Shown here: one piece after another, positions 1 to 5,838 of the stretch
Position numbering within the stretch: position 1 is the first letter of the stretch
How the letters are laid out: each line of letters opens with the position of its first letter
Source: Candidatus Woesearchaeota archaeon
GTDB lineage: Archaea; Nanobdellota; Nanobdellia; Woesearchaeales; 21-14-0-10-32-9
Assembly: GCA_003560545.1 (NCBI GenBank)
Contig: PWLK01000034.1
Coordinates: forward strand, 1 to 10,473
Reading direction: 5' to 3'
DNA length: 10,473 nucleotides
The notes under the pieces: generated by a model
Told to the model about the DNA's origin: nothing
Database searches by the model: none
Seen by the model: the letters and a program-made list of their open reading frames with translations, nothing else
Program-made: the position numbers and the translations under genes

Positions 1-208
1 AAGAGCCAACATAAAATACCACGAAAAAAAATCCAATACATACCACTACGTTCACACCCTAAACAATACAGCGATAGCAACCTCTCGTGTAATGGTAGCA
101 ATACTCGAAAACTACCAGGAAAAAGACGGAAGGATAACAATCCCAAAAGTACTCCAGCCATACATGTACGGAATGAAAAAAATAGAGCCGAAAAGAAAAC
201 ATATATAA
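1..208 (+). CDS. serS: Seryl-tRNA synthetase, C-terminal end (partial)
   Basis: This is the 3' end of a gene entering from the left edge, read in the frame starting at base 2 and ending with TAA at 206-208; about 68 residues are visible. The stretch reading HYVHTLNNTAIATSRVMVAI, followed by LENYQ, IPKVLQPYM and a short basic tail, matches the end of the class II seryl-tRNA synthetase core. It carries the motif 3 arginine (in ATSR), which contacts ATP. SerRS charges tRNA-Ser with serine in the cytoplasm. The N-terminal tRNA-binding coiled coil and motifs 1 and 2 lie outside the window. In common bacterial and archaeal SerRS the motif 3 region usually reads LNGSGLAVGR, so this copy is diverged but recognisable. 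The final codons ATA TAA also form part of the TATA-like box of the next gene. Confidence 0.9.
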   Translation, partial: RANIKYHEKKSNTYHYVHTLNNTAIATSRVMVAILENYQEKDGRITIPKVLQPYMYGMKKIEPKRKHI

Positions 209-212
209 ATAA
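201..212 (+). promoter_or_regulatory. TATA-like box for the 260-aa gene
   Basis: The bases atatataaataa lie about 49 bp before the GTG start at 255 and overlap the serS stop codon. Initiation about 26 bp downstream (near 232) would give a leader of roughly 23 nt containing GAGG at 242-245, 9 nt from the GTG. That makes this a leadered gene with its own promoter rather than a serS operon partner. Confidence 0.5.
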
Positions 213-254
213 AGGGTTCCATGTTACAATAACGCTAACACGAGGCCCTAATAC

Positions 255-1037
255 GTGGAAAGCATAACAGAGACCCTATACACAAAAAATAATTCTTCTC
301 AACAGGGACACCGCGCTCAATTCTTTACAATCCTCGAGAACGGTATACGCTCCTACAAGGACAAATGCGTCCAGGCCAAGAGAAACGCTGTGTTGCTATC
401 CACAGAAATAGAAAGAGAGTACAAAATAGCAGAAGCGTTCCCCGATTCAATGCCTGGCCTTAAAAGAATACCTGTAGAAGTCACAACAGGCATAGCCTCA
501 TGGGACCTGCATCCCTCCCTTGAAAACATAATGCGTGACTACGGAACAGGATTCGCGATAGTCATGACAAGGCTTCCAGGGCTCTCCCAAAGAAACATAT
601 CTGAACTAACCGGTATAATAACGCAATACGGAAAGAAAGACCCTAAAGTAAATAACGCGATAAAAATACTAAGATCAGGGGATGAAGAAGAAATCTACGA
701 TTTACTCCTAAAACACCACTCTGATATCGACGTAGGAATAGAAAGCAACATTCGAGGGGACATAGCTGAGATGTTCTTCAAATACTTCATTAACGCATCT
801 CTTTCCAACACAGGATTAGGAAAGGAACTAAAAATTTTCAGGAACCTCGAAAAAAACAAGAGCTTCCTAAAATACGACAATAACAAGAAAGCGGTTTTTG
901 AAAAAGAATACGAAACAGACGCGCTTCTAAGCTATAATAAAAAAGAACATCTCAACACTTTCCTTGAAGCAGTGCAAAAGAATACATCTGCTTTAATCTA
1001 CAGGAACGAAAACGAAGACATTATAAGAATAAACTAA
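255..1037 (+). CDS. Unknown 260-aa protein, possible nuclease-like fold
   Basis: I do not recognise the family. The GTG at 255 is the first start after an in-frame stop (TAA at 249-251), and GAGG lies 9 nt upstream. The protein is soluble, has no signal peptide or membrane segment, and is charged and mostly helical. The N-terminal half (to about residue 120) has few clear motifs. The C-terminal half contains RGDIAEMFFKYFIN (167-180) and then FEKEYETDALLSY (215-227). A helix with a conserved-looking acid followed by a strand of the form E-x-D-hydrophobic loosely recalls PD-(D/E)XK nucleases, but no clear E-x-K is visible, so this is only a hint. Codons are A/C-ending, as in most neighbours, so recent transfer is not suggested. 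The stop at 1035-1037 directly abuts the stop of the convergent ligase gene. Confidence 0.75.
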   Translation: MESITETLYTKNNSSQQGHRAQFFTILENGIRSYKDKCVQAKRNAVLLSTEIEREYKIAEAFPDSMPGLKRIPVEVTTGIASWDLHPSLENIMRDYGTGFAIVMTRLPGLSQRNISELTGIITQYGKKDPKVNNAIKILRSGDEEEIYDLLLKHHSDIDVGIESNIRGDIAEMFFKYFINASLSNTGLGKELKIFRNLEKNKSFLKYDNNKKAVFEKEYETDALLSYNKKEHLNTFLEAVQKNTSALIYRNENEDIIRIN

Positions 1038-2783
1038 TCATTGCTTTTTCTGATTGTAATAAGCATCTTCTACTTCTTCAAGCGTTGTGATTTCTTCAGG
1101 TGAACGATCGCTTCTAAGCGCGACCACTCTTGGAAACCTTAAAGCGTACCCAGAACTATAAGCAGGGCTTTTCTGTATTTCTTCGAAGCGAACGCTTATC
1201 ACTATTTTCGGCTTAACCTTAACATCGCGTCCTTTCTCATCCGTAATTATCGGCTTTAACATTTCAGTTATCTCATCAAAGCTTAGGCCTTCCTCTCTTT
1301 TCTCCTTCAATCCAGTACCTACTCTTCCTAGCTCCAGGAAGCCTTCTTCTCCGGCACATGCTACGACGAGGCTTGTAAGCCATCCTTTTCTTTTACCTTC
1401 TCCCCATTCAGCCCCTGTAACAACTAAGTCAAGCTCGTCCATCGCTGATTTGAATTTAACCATATACCCTACTCGGCTTCCTGGCTTGTACTCCGCGTCA
1501 AGCTTCTTAAACATCAAGCCTTCGTTGCCAAGCTTCACGGATTCGTCAAAGAACTCTTGTGCCTCTTTTTCATCACTTGTAACGATTTGTTTTGCAAGAA
1601 CTATCTTCTTTTCTTCTTCATTAACAATCTTTTCAATTACTTTTCTTCTCTCACTAAAAGGTTTTTCCAATAAATCCTCGCCTTCCACGTATAAGATGTC
1701 AAAAACGTTGAGCTCAACAGGTAATTCTTTTGCGAGCCTGTCAATATCATATTTTCTCTTAATCCTCTGCGAGATATTCTGGAAAGCAGTGTACTTTCCT
1801 GTCTTGGAATTGTATCCTACGGCTTCAGAATCAATTACGCAGTCCTTAGCCTTAACATTCTTCAGGACGTATTCCTTTACCTCCGGGAACTGATGCGTGA
1901 CTTCTTCAAGCCTGCGAGTGAAAATCTTTATCTTATCATCTTCCTTGCTTATCAACATCCTAAACCCATCATACTTAAACTCAACAGCAGCAGGCTTCCC
2001 CACAGACTTAAACGCTTCTTCTATCGTGTTTGATTTCTGCGCGAGCATTACCTTAACAGGTTTTCCCAGGACGAGCTTTAGCTTTTCCAGTTCACTTTTT
2101 CCTTTCCTTGCAATCCTTGCCACAAGCCCTGAGTCATTCGTCTTGTCAATAGCTTTCTGGACAATCGCTAAAGACTCGTTGTACTCCTCCCTGTTCTCCG
2201 GGTTAATCGTTTCTGTTTCCTCGTCATAATTAGGATTAACTCCCAGGCAACTCCACGCAACCGCGTCCCTTATAGTTCCTTCAGCAACCCCGACTCTTAA
2301 GTCTTGCAAGACACTCCTTACTATGTACCTTGCTTCTAAAGGCTTTGCTGAGGAGAGCATGCTCGCGATAACCTTAACCTTTTGGTCAACACTGCCACTT
2401 CCTTCAAGCCCGGAGAGCTTTCGCAGGTTTGTAAAAACTTCTTTTACCGTTAAGCTCCCTGAGAAAAGCGTGCTCTGCGCTTTCTTCCTCGTTAAGTCCT
2501 CAGCTACCAGTCCAAGGTCTCCTTTCTTGCTCCACAGCCTCTCGATTTGCTTCGCATCGTATCCTGTAGCTACGCTTATTGCCTTAAGCACAAGCCTTGA
2601 AGCAACCCCTATCTCAGTGGTATCGTAATCCGGGTAAACCTTTCCTCTTAGTAACAAGACTATCATTTCGAGGTCTTCGTCCCTGGTCTTGCTTATCAGG
2701 TCGCTTATAATCCTGGTTTTTTTCAGCCTTTTCGAAGTGCTTTCCAGGGTTTCGTATGCTTTTGCGAGCTCCTCGTACTCCAT
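1038..2783 (-). CDS. lig: ATP-dependent DNA ligase (archaeal type I)
   Basis: This 581-aa protein has the usual length and order of archaeal and eukaryotic-type ATP ligases: a helical N-terminal DNA-binding domain (about 1-230), the nucleotidyltransferase core (about 240-445) and an OB fold (about 446-581). Motif I is EFKYDGFR, with K270 the lysine expected to be adenylylated. The core continues with TRRLEEVT (motif III region), VIDSEAVGY (316-324), FDILYVEG (motif IIIa), EGLMFKK (421-427, motif IV) and MVKFKS (441-446, motif V). ALRFPRVVALR (547-557) is motif VI. It seals nicks during replication (Okazaki fragments) and repair, using ATP. The ATG at 2781-2783 is preferred because a TATA-like box sits 27.5 bp upstream and no Shine-Dalgarno is present, suggesting a leaderless message. 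It is divergent from orc1/cdc6 and convergent with the 260-aa gene. Confidence 0.97.
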   Translation of the reverse strand: MEYEELAKAYETLESTSKRLKKTRIISDLISKTRDEDLEMIVLLLRGKVYPDYDTTEIGVASRLVLKAISVATGYDAKQIERLWSKKGDLGLVAEDLTRKKAQSTLFSGSLTVKEVFTNLRKLSGLEGSGSVDQKVKVIASMLSSAKPLEARYIVRSVLQDLRVGVAEGTIRDAVAWSCLGVNPNYDEETETINPENREEYNESLAIVQKAIDKTNDSGLVARIARKGKSELEKLKLVLGKPVKVMLAQKSNTIEEAFKSVGKPAAVEFKYDGFRMLISKEDDKIKIFTRRLEEVTHQFPEVKEYVLKNVKAKDCVIDSEAVGYNSKTGKYTAFQNISQRIKRKYDIDRLAKELPVELNVFDILYVEGEDLLEKPFSERRKVIEKIVNEEEKKIVLAKQIVTSDEKEAQEFFDESVKLGNEGLMFKKLDAEYKPGSRVGYMVKFKSAMDELDLVVTGAEWGEGKRKGWLTSLVVACAGEEGFLELGRVGTGLKEKREEGLSFDEITEMLKPIITDEKGRDVKVKPKIVISVRFEEIQKSPAYSSGYALRFPRVVALRSDRSPEEITTLEEVEDAYYNQKKQ

Positions 2784-2806
2784 AATGTAATGGTATGGCT
2801 TTGGTT

Positions 2807-2814
2807 TTTAAATA
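2807..2814 (-). promoter_or_regulatory. TATA-like box for DNA ligase
   Basis: On the minus strand this reads TATTTAAA; its centre is 27.5 bp from the ligase ATG. No Shine-Dalgarno precedes that ATG, so transcription probably starts at or next to the start codon. Confidence 0.6.
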
Positions 2815-2846
2815 AGTTCTTTTTTTCGTGTTTTCATTGGATAAAT

Positions 2847-2854
2847 TATTTAAA
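2847..2854 (+). promoter_or_regulatory. TATA-like box for orc1/cdc6
   Basis: The bases tatttaaa are centred 26.5 bp before the ATG at 2877. Together with the lack of any Shine-Dalgarno in front of that ATG, this points to a leaderless transcript. The box also argues against translation starting upstream at 2790. Confidence 0.6.
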
Positions 2855-2876
2855 GAATCTTCCTTTCAACTATTTC

Positions 2877-3932
2877 ATGGGTGTTTTTGATGATATGCTG
2901 AAAGGAGGGGAAAGCCTTATCAGGAATGAGGCTGCCTTGGACTATGATTTTCTTCCAAAGCTATTGCCGTATAGGGAGCAAGAGCAAAAGTACCTGGCTA
3001 CATGCATAAAGCCTTTGTTCTCCAATAGGAGTGGGCGGAACCTTTTCATTCATGGCCCTCCAGGCATTGGGAAGACTGCTGCTGCGAGGCACGTCCTCCG
3101 CGACTTGGAAGAGCAGACTGATGACGTGCATGCTTTGTACATTAATTGCTGGCAGAAGAACACGACTTACAAGGTTTTGTTGGAAATGTGCGACTTGCTA
3201 GGGTACAGGTTTACTCAGAACAAGAAAGCAGTGGAGCTTTACAAGATTGTTGCAGGTATTATTAATAAGTCAGGAGCGGTGTTTGTTTTTGACGAGATTG
3301 ATAAGGCTGAGGATTTTGACTTCTTATACTTCGTATTAGAGGAAATTTATAATAAAGCGGTTTTTCTTATTACTAATTATAAGTCTTGGCTTGTGGAGCT
3401 GGATGAAAGGATTAAATCGAGGTTGCTCCCTGAAATGGTTGAGTTCAAGCAGTACAATGAAACCGAGACTAAAGGCATACTAAAAGATAGGCTTGGGTAT
3501 GCTTTCCCTGAAGGGGTCTGGGATGATAAGGCTTTTGATAAGGTTGTCAGGAAAGCCTCTGAGCTTAAAGATATAAGGAGTGGTTTGTTTTTGTTGAAAG
3601 AGGCGGCTCTTCAGGCAGAGGAGAAATCCTCTAAGAAAGTAGGTGTTCCTGAGGTTAATGAAGCGATCAGGAAGCTTGATGATTTCACGGTTAAGAACAG
3701 CGCTGAACTAGAAGCTGAGTCAAAGTTAATTTATGACTTGGTAAGGCAGCATTCCGGGAAGAGGATCGGGGATTTGTATAAGTTATACCAAAAGAAGGGC
3801 GGTGTGTCCAGTTATAAGACTTTTCAGCGCAAGATTGCTAAGCTTGAGGAGGGCAAGTACCTTACGACTAAGAAGACTACTGGTACTGGTGGGAACACTA
3901 CTATTGTTGAGAAAAAGCTTACTGATTATTAA
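2877..3932 (+). CDS. cdc6: Orc1/Cdc6 replication initiator (AAA+ ATPase)
   Basis: This 351-aa protein begins MGVFDDMLKGGESL, close to the classic archaeal Orc1/Cdc6 opening, which fixes the start at 2877 although the frame is open back to 2790. The AAA+ domain shows Walker A GPPGIGKT (60-67), Walker B FVFDEID (136-142), sensor 1 asparagine N167 in LITN, the arginine-finger region DERIKSRLLP (176-185) and sensor 2 DIRSG (R234). A C-terminal winged helix (about 280-340) follows for DNA binding. The protein recognises replication origins and helps load the MCM helicase. It diverges from the ligase gene over 93 bp. Its codons end mostly in T or G (40 of the first 60), unlike sua5 (11 of the first 60). 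The stop overlaps that of the convergent membrane protein gene by 4 bp (3929-3932). Confidence 0.95.
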   Translation: MGVFDDMLKGGESLIRNEAALDYDFLPKLLPYREQEQKYLATCIKPLFSNRSGRNLFIHGPPGIGKTAAARHVLRDLEEQTDDVHALYINCWQKNTTYKVLLEMCDLLGYRFTQNKKAVELYKIVAGIINKSGAVFVFDEIDKAEDFDFLYFVLEEIYNKAVFLITNYKSWLVELDERIKSRLLPEMVEFKQYNETETKGILKDRLGYAFPEGVWDDKAFDKVVRKASELKDIRSGLFLLKEAALQAEEKSSKKVGVPEVNEAIRKLDDFTVKNSAELEAESKLIYDLVRQHSGKRIGDLYKLYQKKGGVSSYKTFQRKIAKLEEGKYLTTKKTTGTGGNTTIVEKKLTDY

Positions 3933-4369
3933 GAGTTTATTTTCTTTGTGATTATCCTGAATACAGGGATGCTTGTGAATATTATTAGTACTATCATCAT
4001 TGCTATGGCTAATACAAGGGCTGCTATGAAGTTTGCTATTATTACTTCATGCCTTTCATCTTGGGGGTTTATTCCTGTTAGCAGGCTGCAGAATGCTAAA
4101 TAAAATTTTTGTATTGGCGCAGGGTATGTTTTCCAGAAAACCAGCATGGGCTTGTACGCAATTATTCCTATTAGTAGCCCTCCAAGCGGAAGTAAAAGGT
4201 ACGTGAATATGTGTGTTTTGCTTCTGTAGTCGCCGAAGCCTTGATCTGTAAGGCTTAAAGGGATTAGCGGCGGAGAAACAATGTATATTGCCAACGAGAC
4301 AAATATATTAATAATAAAAAGGATTGTGAATATTTTAAAAAATCTTTGTTTAACATTCCTTTCTTTCAT
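3929..4369 (-). CDS. Small integral membrane protein, possibly DUF1648-like
   Basis: This 146-aa protein has three strongly hydrophobic stretches, at about residues 11-31, 54-74 and 108-134, with basic residues before the first, so it is an inner membrane protein. Between the first two segments it reads SPPLIPLSLTDQGFGDYRSK (32-51) and continues into LLLPLGG. Proline-rich residues, a glycine-aspartate pair and a serine-lysine leading into the next helix resemble the DUF1648 pattern found in SdpI-like membrane proteins; this is a weak resemblance by eye. The function is unknown. The start is the ATG at 4367-4369. A TATA-like stretch lies about 36 bp upstream, so a leader of about 10 nt is likely. 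The 3' end overlaps orc1/cdc6 by 4 bp. It follows the transglutaminase-fold gene on the same strand with a 45-nt gap, so partial co-transcription is possible. Confidence 0.85.
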   Translation of the reverse strand: MKERNVKQRFFKIFTILFIINIFVSLAIYIVSPPLIPLSLTDQGFGDYRSKTHIFTYLLLPLGGLLIGIIAYKPMLVFWKTYPAPIQKFYLAFCSLLTGINPQDERHEVIIANFIAALVLAIAMMIVLIIFTSIPVFRIITKKINS

Positions 4370-4400
4370 AATGCACTTTCTAACAAATATTAATTACTTT

Positions 4401-4408
4401 TTTAAATA
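4401..4408 (-). promoter_or_regulatory. TATA-like box for membrane protein gene
   Basis: The plus-strand bases tttaaata read TATTTAAA on the minus strand, centred about 35.5 bp from the ATG at 4369. This would give a short leader of around 10 nt without an obvious Shine-Dalgarno. It lies just past the stop of the upstream transglutaminase-fold gene. Confidence 0.4.
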
Positions 4409-4414
4409 TTTTGT

Positions 4415-5302
4415 TTAATCGTATTCTATTCTTATTCTTGCATTGTTTGCTCCTTTCATTAATGGCATCATTGCGTCTACGCTGTACTCGGGTTTCCAGG
4501 GATAAACTCCTTGTATTCCGTCTGGGAAGTCCAGGAGTGCCCATGACCCTTTTCCTTTTCCTGTGGGTACGTATATTTCGTTCCAGTAATACGGGTGCCC
4601 TGTTTCTTCAAATGCTCTTTGTTCTTTTAGTTCAAACGGCCTTGTTTTCCATCCGCTTATTCTCCTTGCGGGGATTCCGGAGGAGTTAATCGCCATTGCT
4701 ATGAATGAGGATGTGCCTGCGATGCCGCCTATTACTTCTTTTTTTTCTTTGTATTCCTTTATTATTCCTTCTGGGTTTTCTCCTTTGTACCAGTCTTTTT
4801 CTTCTTTGCTTTTGCTTACATTTTTTTGTAGTGTTTCTGCTATTATTTCAAGGCTTTTTTCTCCTCTTAGTAATTCTTTTAATTCATGTCTTGCTAGCGA
4901 GGAGTATTCTTTCCTTAGTTCTTCAAGGTATTTTTCTGGTTCCAGTAATTCTTTTTCTGGAATGATGTGTTCTGGGAATTTGTATGGTATTAAGAATTCG
5001 TGCTTGTTTCCTTTCTTTGTATGTGTTAGCTTGTTGAAATACGGGTTTTTATTTATGCCTTCATCATGAAAAGATATGTTTCCTTTGTATTCTATTATTA
5101 TCTTTGTGTTTTTTGCTGGCAGTACAGGTATGCTTACAAAGTGGTGGGATTTGTTTGGGTCTCCGTGGTTTTCAGTTACAATTATTTCCAGGCCTTTTTC
5201 AAGGTCTATTATTTCTACTATGGGTTGTTCGGTTATCTTGTATGGGAGGAATTGTCCAGTGTGGTTTTCGTATATTGGTTGTAGCTTTCTTTCTTGTTCC
5301 AT
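4415..5302 (-). CDS. Transglutaminase-like protein lacking the catalytic cysteine
   Basis: This 295-aa protein has no signal peptide and no membrane segment. The N-terminal part (about 25-110) looks like a beta-rich domain, a charged helical linker (115-190) follows, and the C-terminal part has the transglutaminase/papain-like core. GGIAGTSS (192-199) sits where such proteins carry the nucleophile motif GxC. It is followed by SGIPARRISGW (208-218), then GHPYYWNEIYVP (235-246) with H236, and WALLDFPDG (254-262) with D258. The His and Asp of the triad therefore appear present, but the Cys position is occupied by Ile or Ala, and there is no cysteine anywhere in the protein. A protein-binding or structural pseudoenzyme is more likely than a protease or cross-linker. 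The ATG at 5300-5302 has a TATA-like box 24.5 bp upstream and no Shine-Dalgarno. Confidence 0.8.
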   Translation of the reverse strand: MEQERKLQPIYENHTGQFLPYKITEQPIVEIIDLEKGLEIIVTENHGDPNKSHHFVSIPVLPAKNTKIIIEYKGNISFHDEGINKNPYFNKLTHTKKGNKHEFLIPYKFPEHIIPEKELLEPEKYLEELRKEYSSLARHELKELLRGEKSLEIIAETLQKNVSKSKEEKDWYKGENPEGIIKEYKEKKEVIGGIAGTSSFIAMAINSSGIPARRISGWKTRPFELKEQRAFEETGHPYYWNEIYVPTGKGKGSWALLDFPDGIQGVYPWKPEYSVDAMMPLMKGANNARIRIEYD

Positions 5303-5322
5303 GGTCGGGTAAATACACTTTC

Positions 5323-5330
5323 ATTTAAAA
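5323..5330 (-). promoter_or_regulatory. TATA-like box for transglutaminase-like gene
   Basis: On the minus strand this reads TTTTAAAT, centred 24.5 bp from the ATG at 5302. No Shine-Dalgarno is present, so a leaderless start is likely. Confidence 0.5.
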
Positions 5331-5396
5331 ACATTTCTTTCGTTATTACTTTTTAATAGTTATGTTTTTTGGCACTGGACAAGTGTACGCGCAGCC

Positions 5397-5404
5397 TATT
5401 TAAA
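5397..5404 (+). promoter_or_regulatory. TATA-like box for the microprotein operon
   Basis: The bases tatttaaa are centred about 39.5 bp before the first microprotein ATG at 5440. Initiation near 5427 would leave a leader of about 13 nt made up almost entirely of the Shine-Dalgarno GAGGTGA (5428-5434). The surrounding gap 5303-5439 otherwise holds only the divergent promoter at 5323-5330 and no gene. Confidence 0.5.
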
Positions 5405-5439
5405 CCAACTAATCCATTCAGAAACCAGAGGTGATTTGA

Positions 5440-5520
5440 ATGGTGCACAAAGACACAGAATTCATCAAAAACCTGTTTTACACACAAATAAAAAGCGTAA
5501 CACTAGGAGGAAGGAGGTAA
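5440..5520 (+). CDS. Microprotein A, 26 aa
   Basis: The short frame ATG 5440 to TAA 5518-5520 encodes MVHKDTEFIKNLFYTQIKSV followed by TLGGRR, net basic (about +3). It is called because GAGGTGA (5428-5434) sits 5 nt before the ATG, a 7-base match to the expected archaeal anti-Shine-Dalgarno complement, and a TATA-like box lies further upstream. Its last codons (GGA GGA AGG AGG) double as the Shine-Dalgarno of the next gene, so the reading frame may partly serve as a translated leader for microprotein B. The family is unknown, with no signal peptide or membrane segment. It could be a functional peptide or a leader; I cannot distinguish these from one sequence. Confidence 0.5.
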   Translation: MVHKDTEFIKNLFYTQIKSVTLGGRR

Positions 5521-5525
5521 AAAAA

Positions 5526-5648
5526 ATGAGGAACTACTACGAACAAAAAATACTTCCTGTAATGCTGGAACACCAGCTAATAATGGAAGAAGAAAAAGAA
5601 GCAATGGCAGAATACCTGAGAGGATTTGGAGGGACAGAAGATGCTTAG
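5526..5648 (+). CDS. Microprotein B, 40 aa, acidic
   Basis: The frame ATG 5526 to TAG 5646-5648 encodes 40 residues that look largely helical, containing QLIMEEEKEAMAEYLRGF (17-34), with net charge about -5. The ATG at 5526 is preferred over the upstream in-frame TTG at 5436. AGGAGGT (5512-5518) is 7 nt before it, a second AGGAGG sits at 5505-5510, and the upstream stretch is better read in the frame of microprotein A. It follows A by 5 nt and overlaps C by 8 nt (ATGCTTAG), indicating a translationally coupled operon. The family is unknown. The acidic charge contrasts with basic A and C, so pairing with either is possible but not shown. Confidence 0.65.
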   Translation: MRNYYEQKILPVMLEHQLIMEEEKEAMAEYLRGFGGTEDA

Positions 5649-5772
5649 AGCAATAAAAAAAATATTCGCAGAACCAGAATACGTTGAGTGGCAAGACTAC
5701 AAGAAAAGGATAGACTTCCTGGACGTACTCCACTGGCAGCAATCCGTCAGAAAAAGAAACCTGCACGCGTAA
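5641..5772 (+). CDS. Microprotein C, 43 aa, basic and aromatic
   Basis: The frame ATG 5641 to TAA 5770-5772 encodes 43 residues beginning MLRAIKKIFAEPEYVEWQDY and continuing with KKRIDFLDVLHWQQSVRKRN (21-40), net charge about +3, with two tryptophans. GGAGG at 5628-5632 lies 8 nt upstream. The start overlaps the end of microprotein B, and codon use (A/C-ending) matches the neighbours. It probably forms an amphipathic helix; no membrane segment is evident. The family is unknown. A hairpin followed by a T-tract right after the stop looks like the end of this three-gene unit. Confidence 0.6.
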   Translation: MLRAIKKIFAEPEYVEWQDYKKRIDFLDVLHWQQSVRKRNLHA

Positions 5773-5779
5773 AAGCATT

Positions 5780-5798
5780 AAAACAACCTTGTTTTTTT
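5780..5798 (+). terminator. Hairpin plus T-tract after the microprotein operon
   Basis: aaaaca (5780-5785) and tgtttt (5790-5795) are complementary with a 4-nt loop acct, and a run of seven T covers 5792-5798. It lies 7 nt after the stop of microprotein C and before the sua5 promoter. The stem is A/T-rich and weak; the T-tract is the main signal, as is usual for archaeal termination. Confidence 0.5.
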
Positions 5799-5808
5799 CA
5801 ATTAAATT

Positions 5809-5816
5809 TTTAAATA
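5809..5816 (+). promoter_or_regulatory. TATA-like box for sua5
   Basis: The bases tttaaata are centred 26.5 bp before the ATG at 5839, and the 20 nt before that ATG contain no Shine-Dalgarno. This predicts a leaderless sua5-phosphoesterase transcript separate from the microprotein unit. Confidence 0.6.
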
Positions 5817-5838
5817 AACTCTTGTTCTTCACACTGAA

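Noticed and set aside
1450..2628. Three plus-strand open frames inside the ligase gene
   Set aside because: Ser/Leu/Phe-rich shadows of a clearly conserved ligase on the other strand.
2790..2876. In-frame upstream extension of orc1/cdc6 giving 29 more residues
   Set aside because: The extension reads aromatic and hydrophobic, unlike the family. MGVFDDML at 2877 is the classic start, and the TATA-like box lies inside the extension.
2784..2876. Replication origin next to orc1/cdc6
   Set aside because: The gap is only 93 bp, and I see no recognisable origin recognition box repeats or extended A/T-rich unwinding element; the initiator gene alone is not enough.
2888..2901. TGATGA followed by CTGA, as in a C/D box RNA
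   Set aside because: The two boxes are only 4 bases apart and lie in the conserved start of orc1/cdc6, so the match is coding coincidence.
4411..5328. Several plus-strand frames opposite the transglutaminase-like gene
   Set aside because: Hydrophobic, repetitive translations caused by the T-rich complement of an A-rich gene; no ribosome sites or family features.
5436..5525. Longer version of microprotein B starting at TTG 5436
   Set aside because: The ATG at 5526 has a much better Shine-Dalgarno, and the upstream stretch is better explained as microprotein A in another frame.
5503..5832. 109-residue open frame on the minus strand across the microproteins
   Set aside because: Its product is a low-complexity Leu/Ser/Phe-rich string typical of the antisense of A-rich coding DNA. 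The plus-strand frames have ribosome sites and a logical operon layout.
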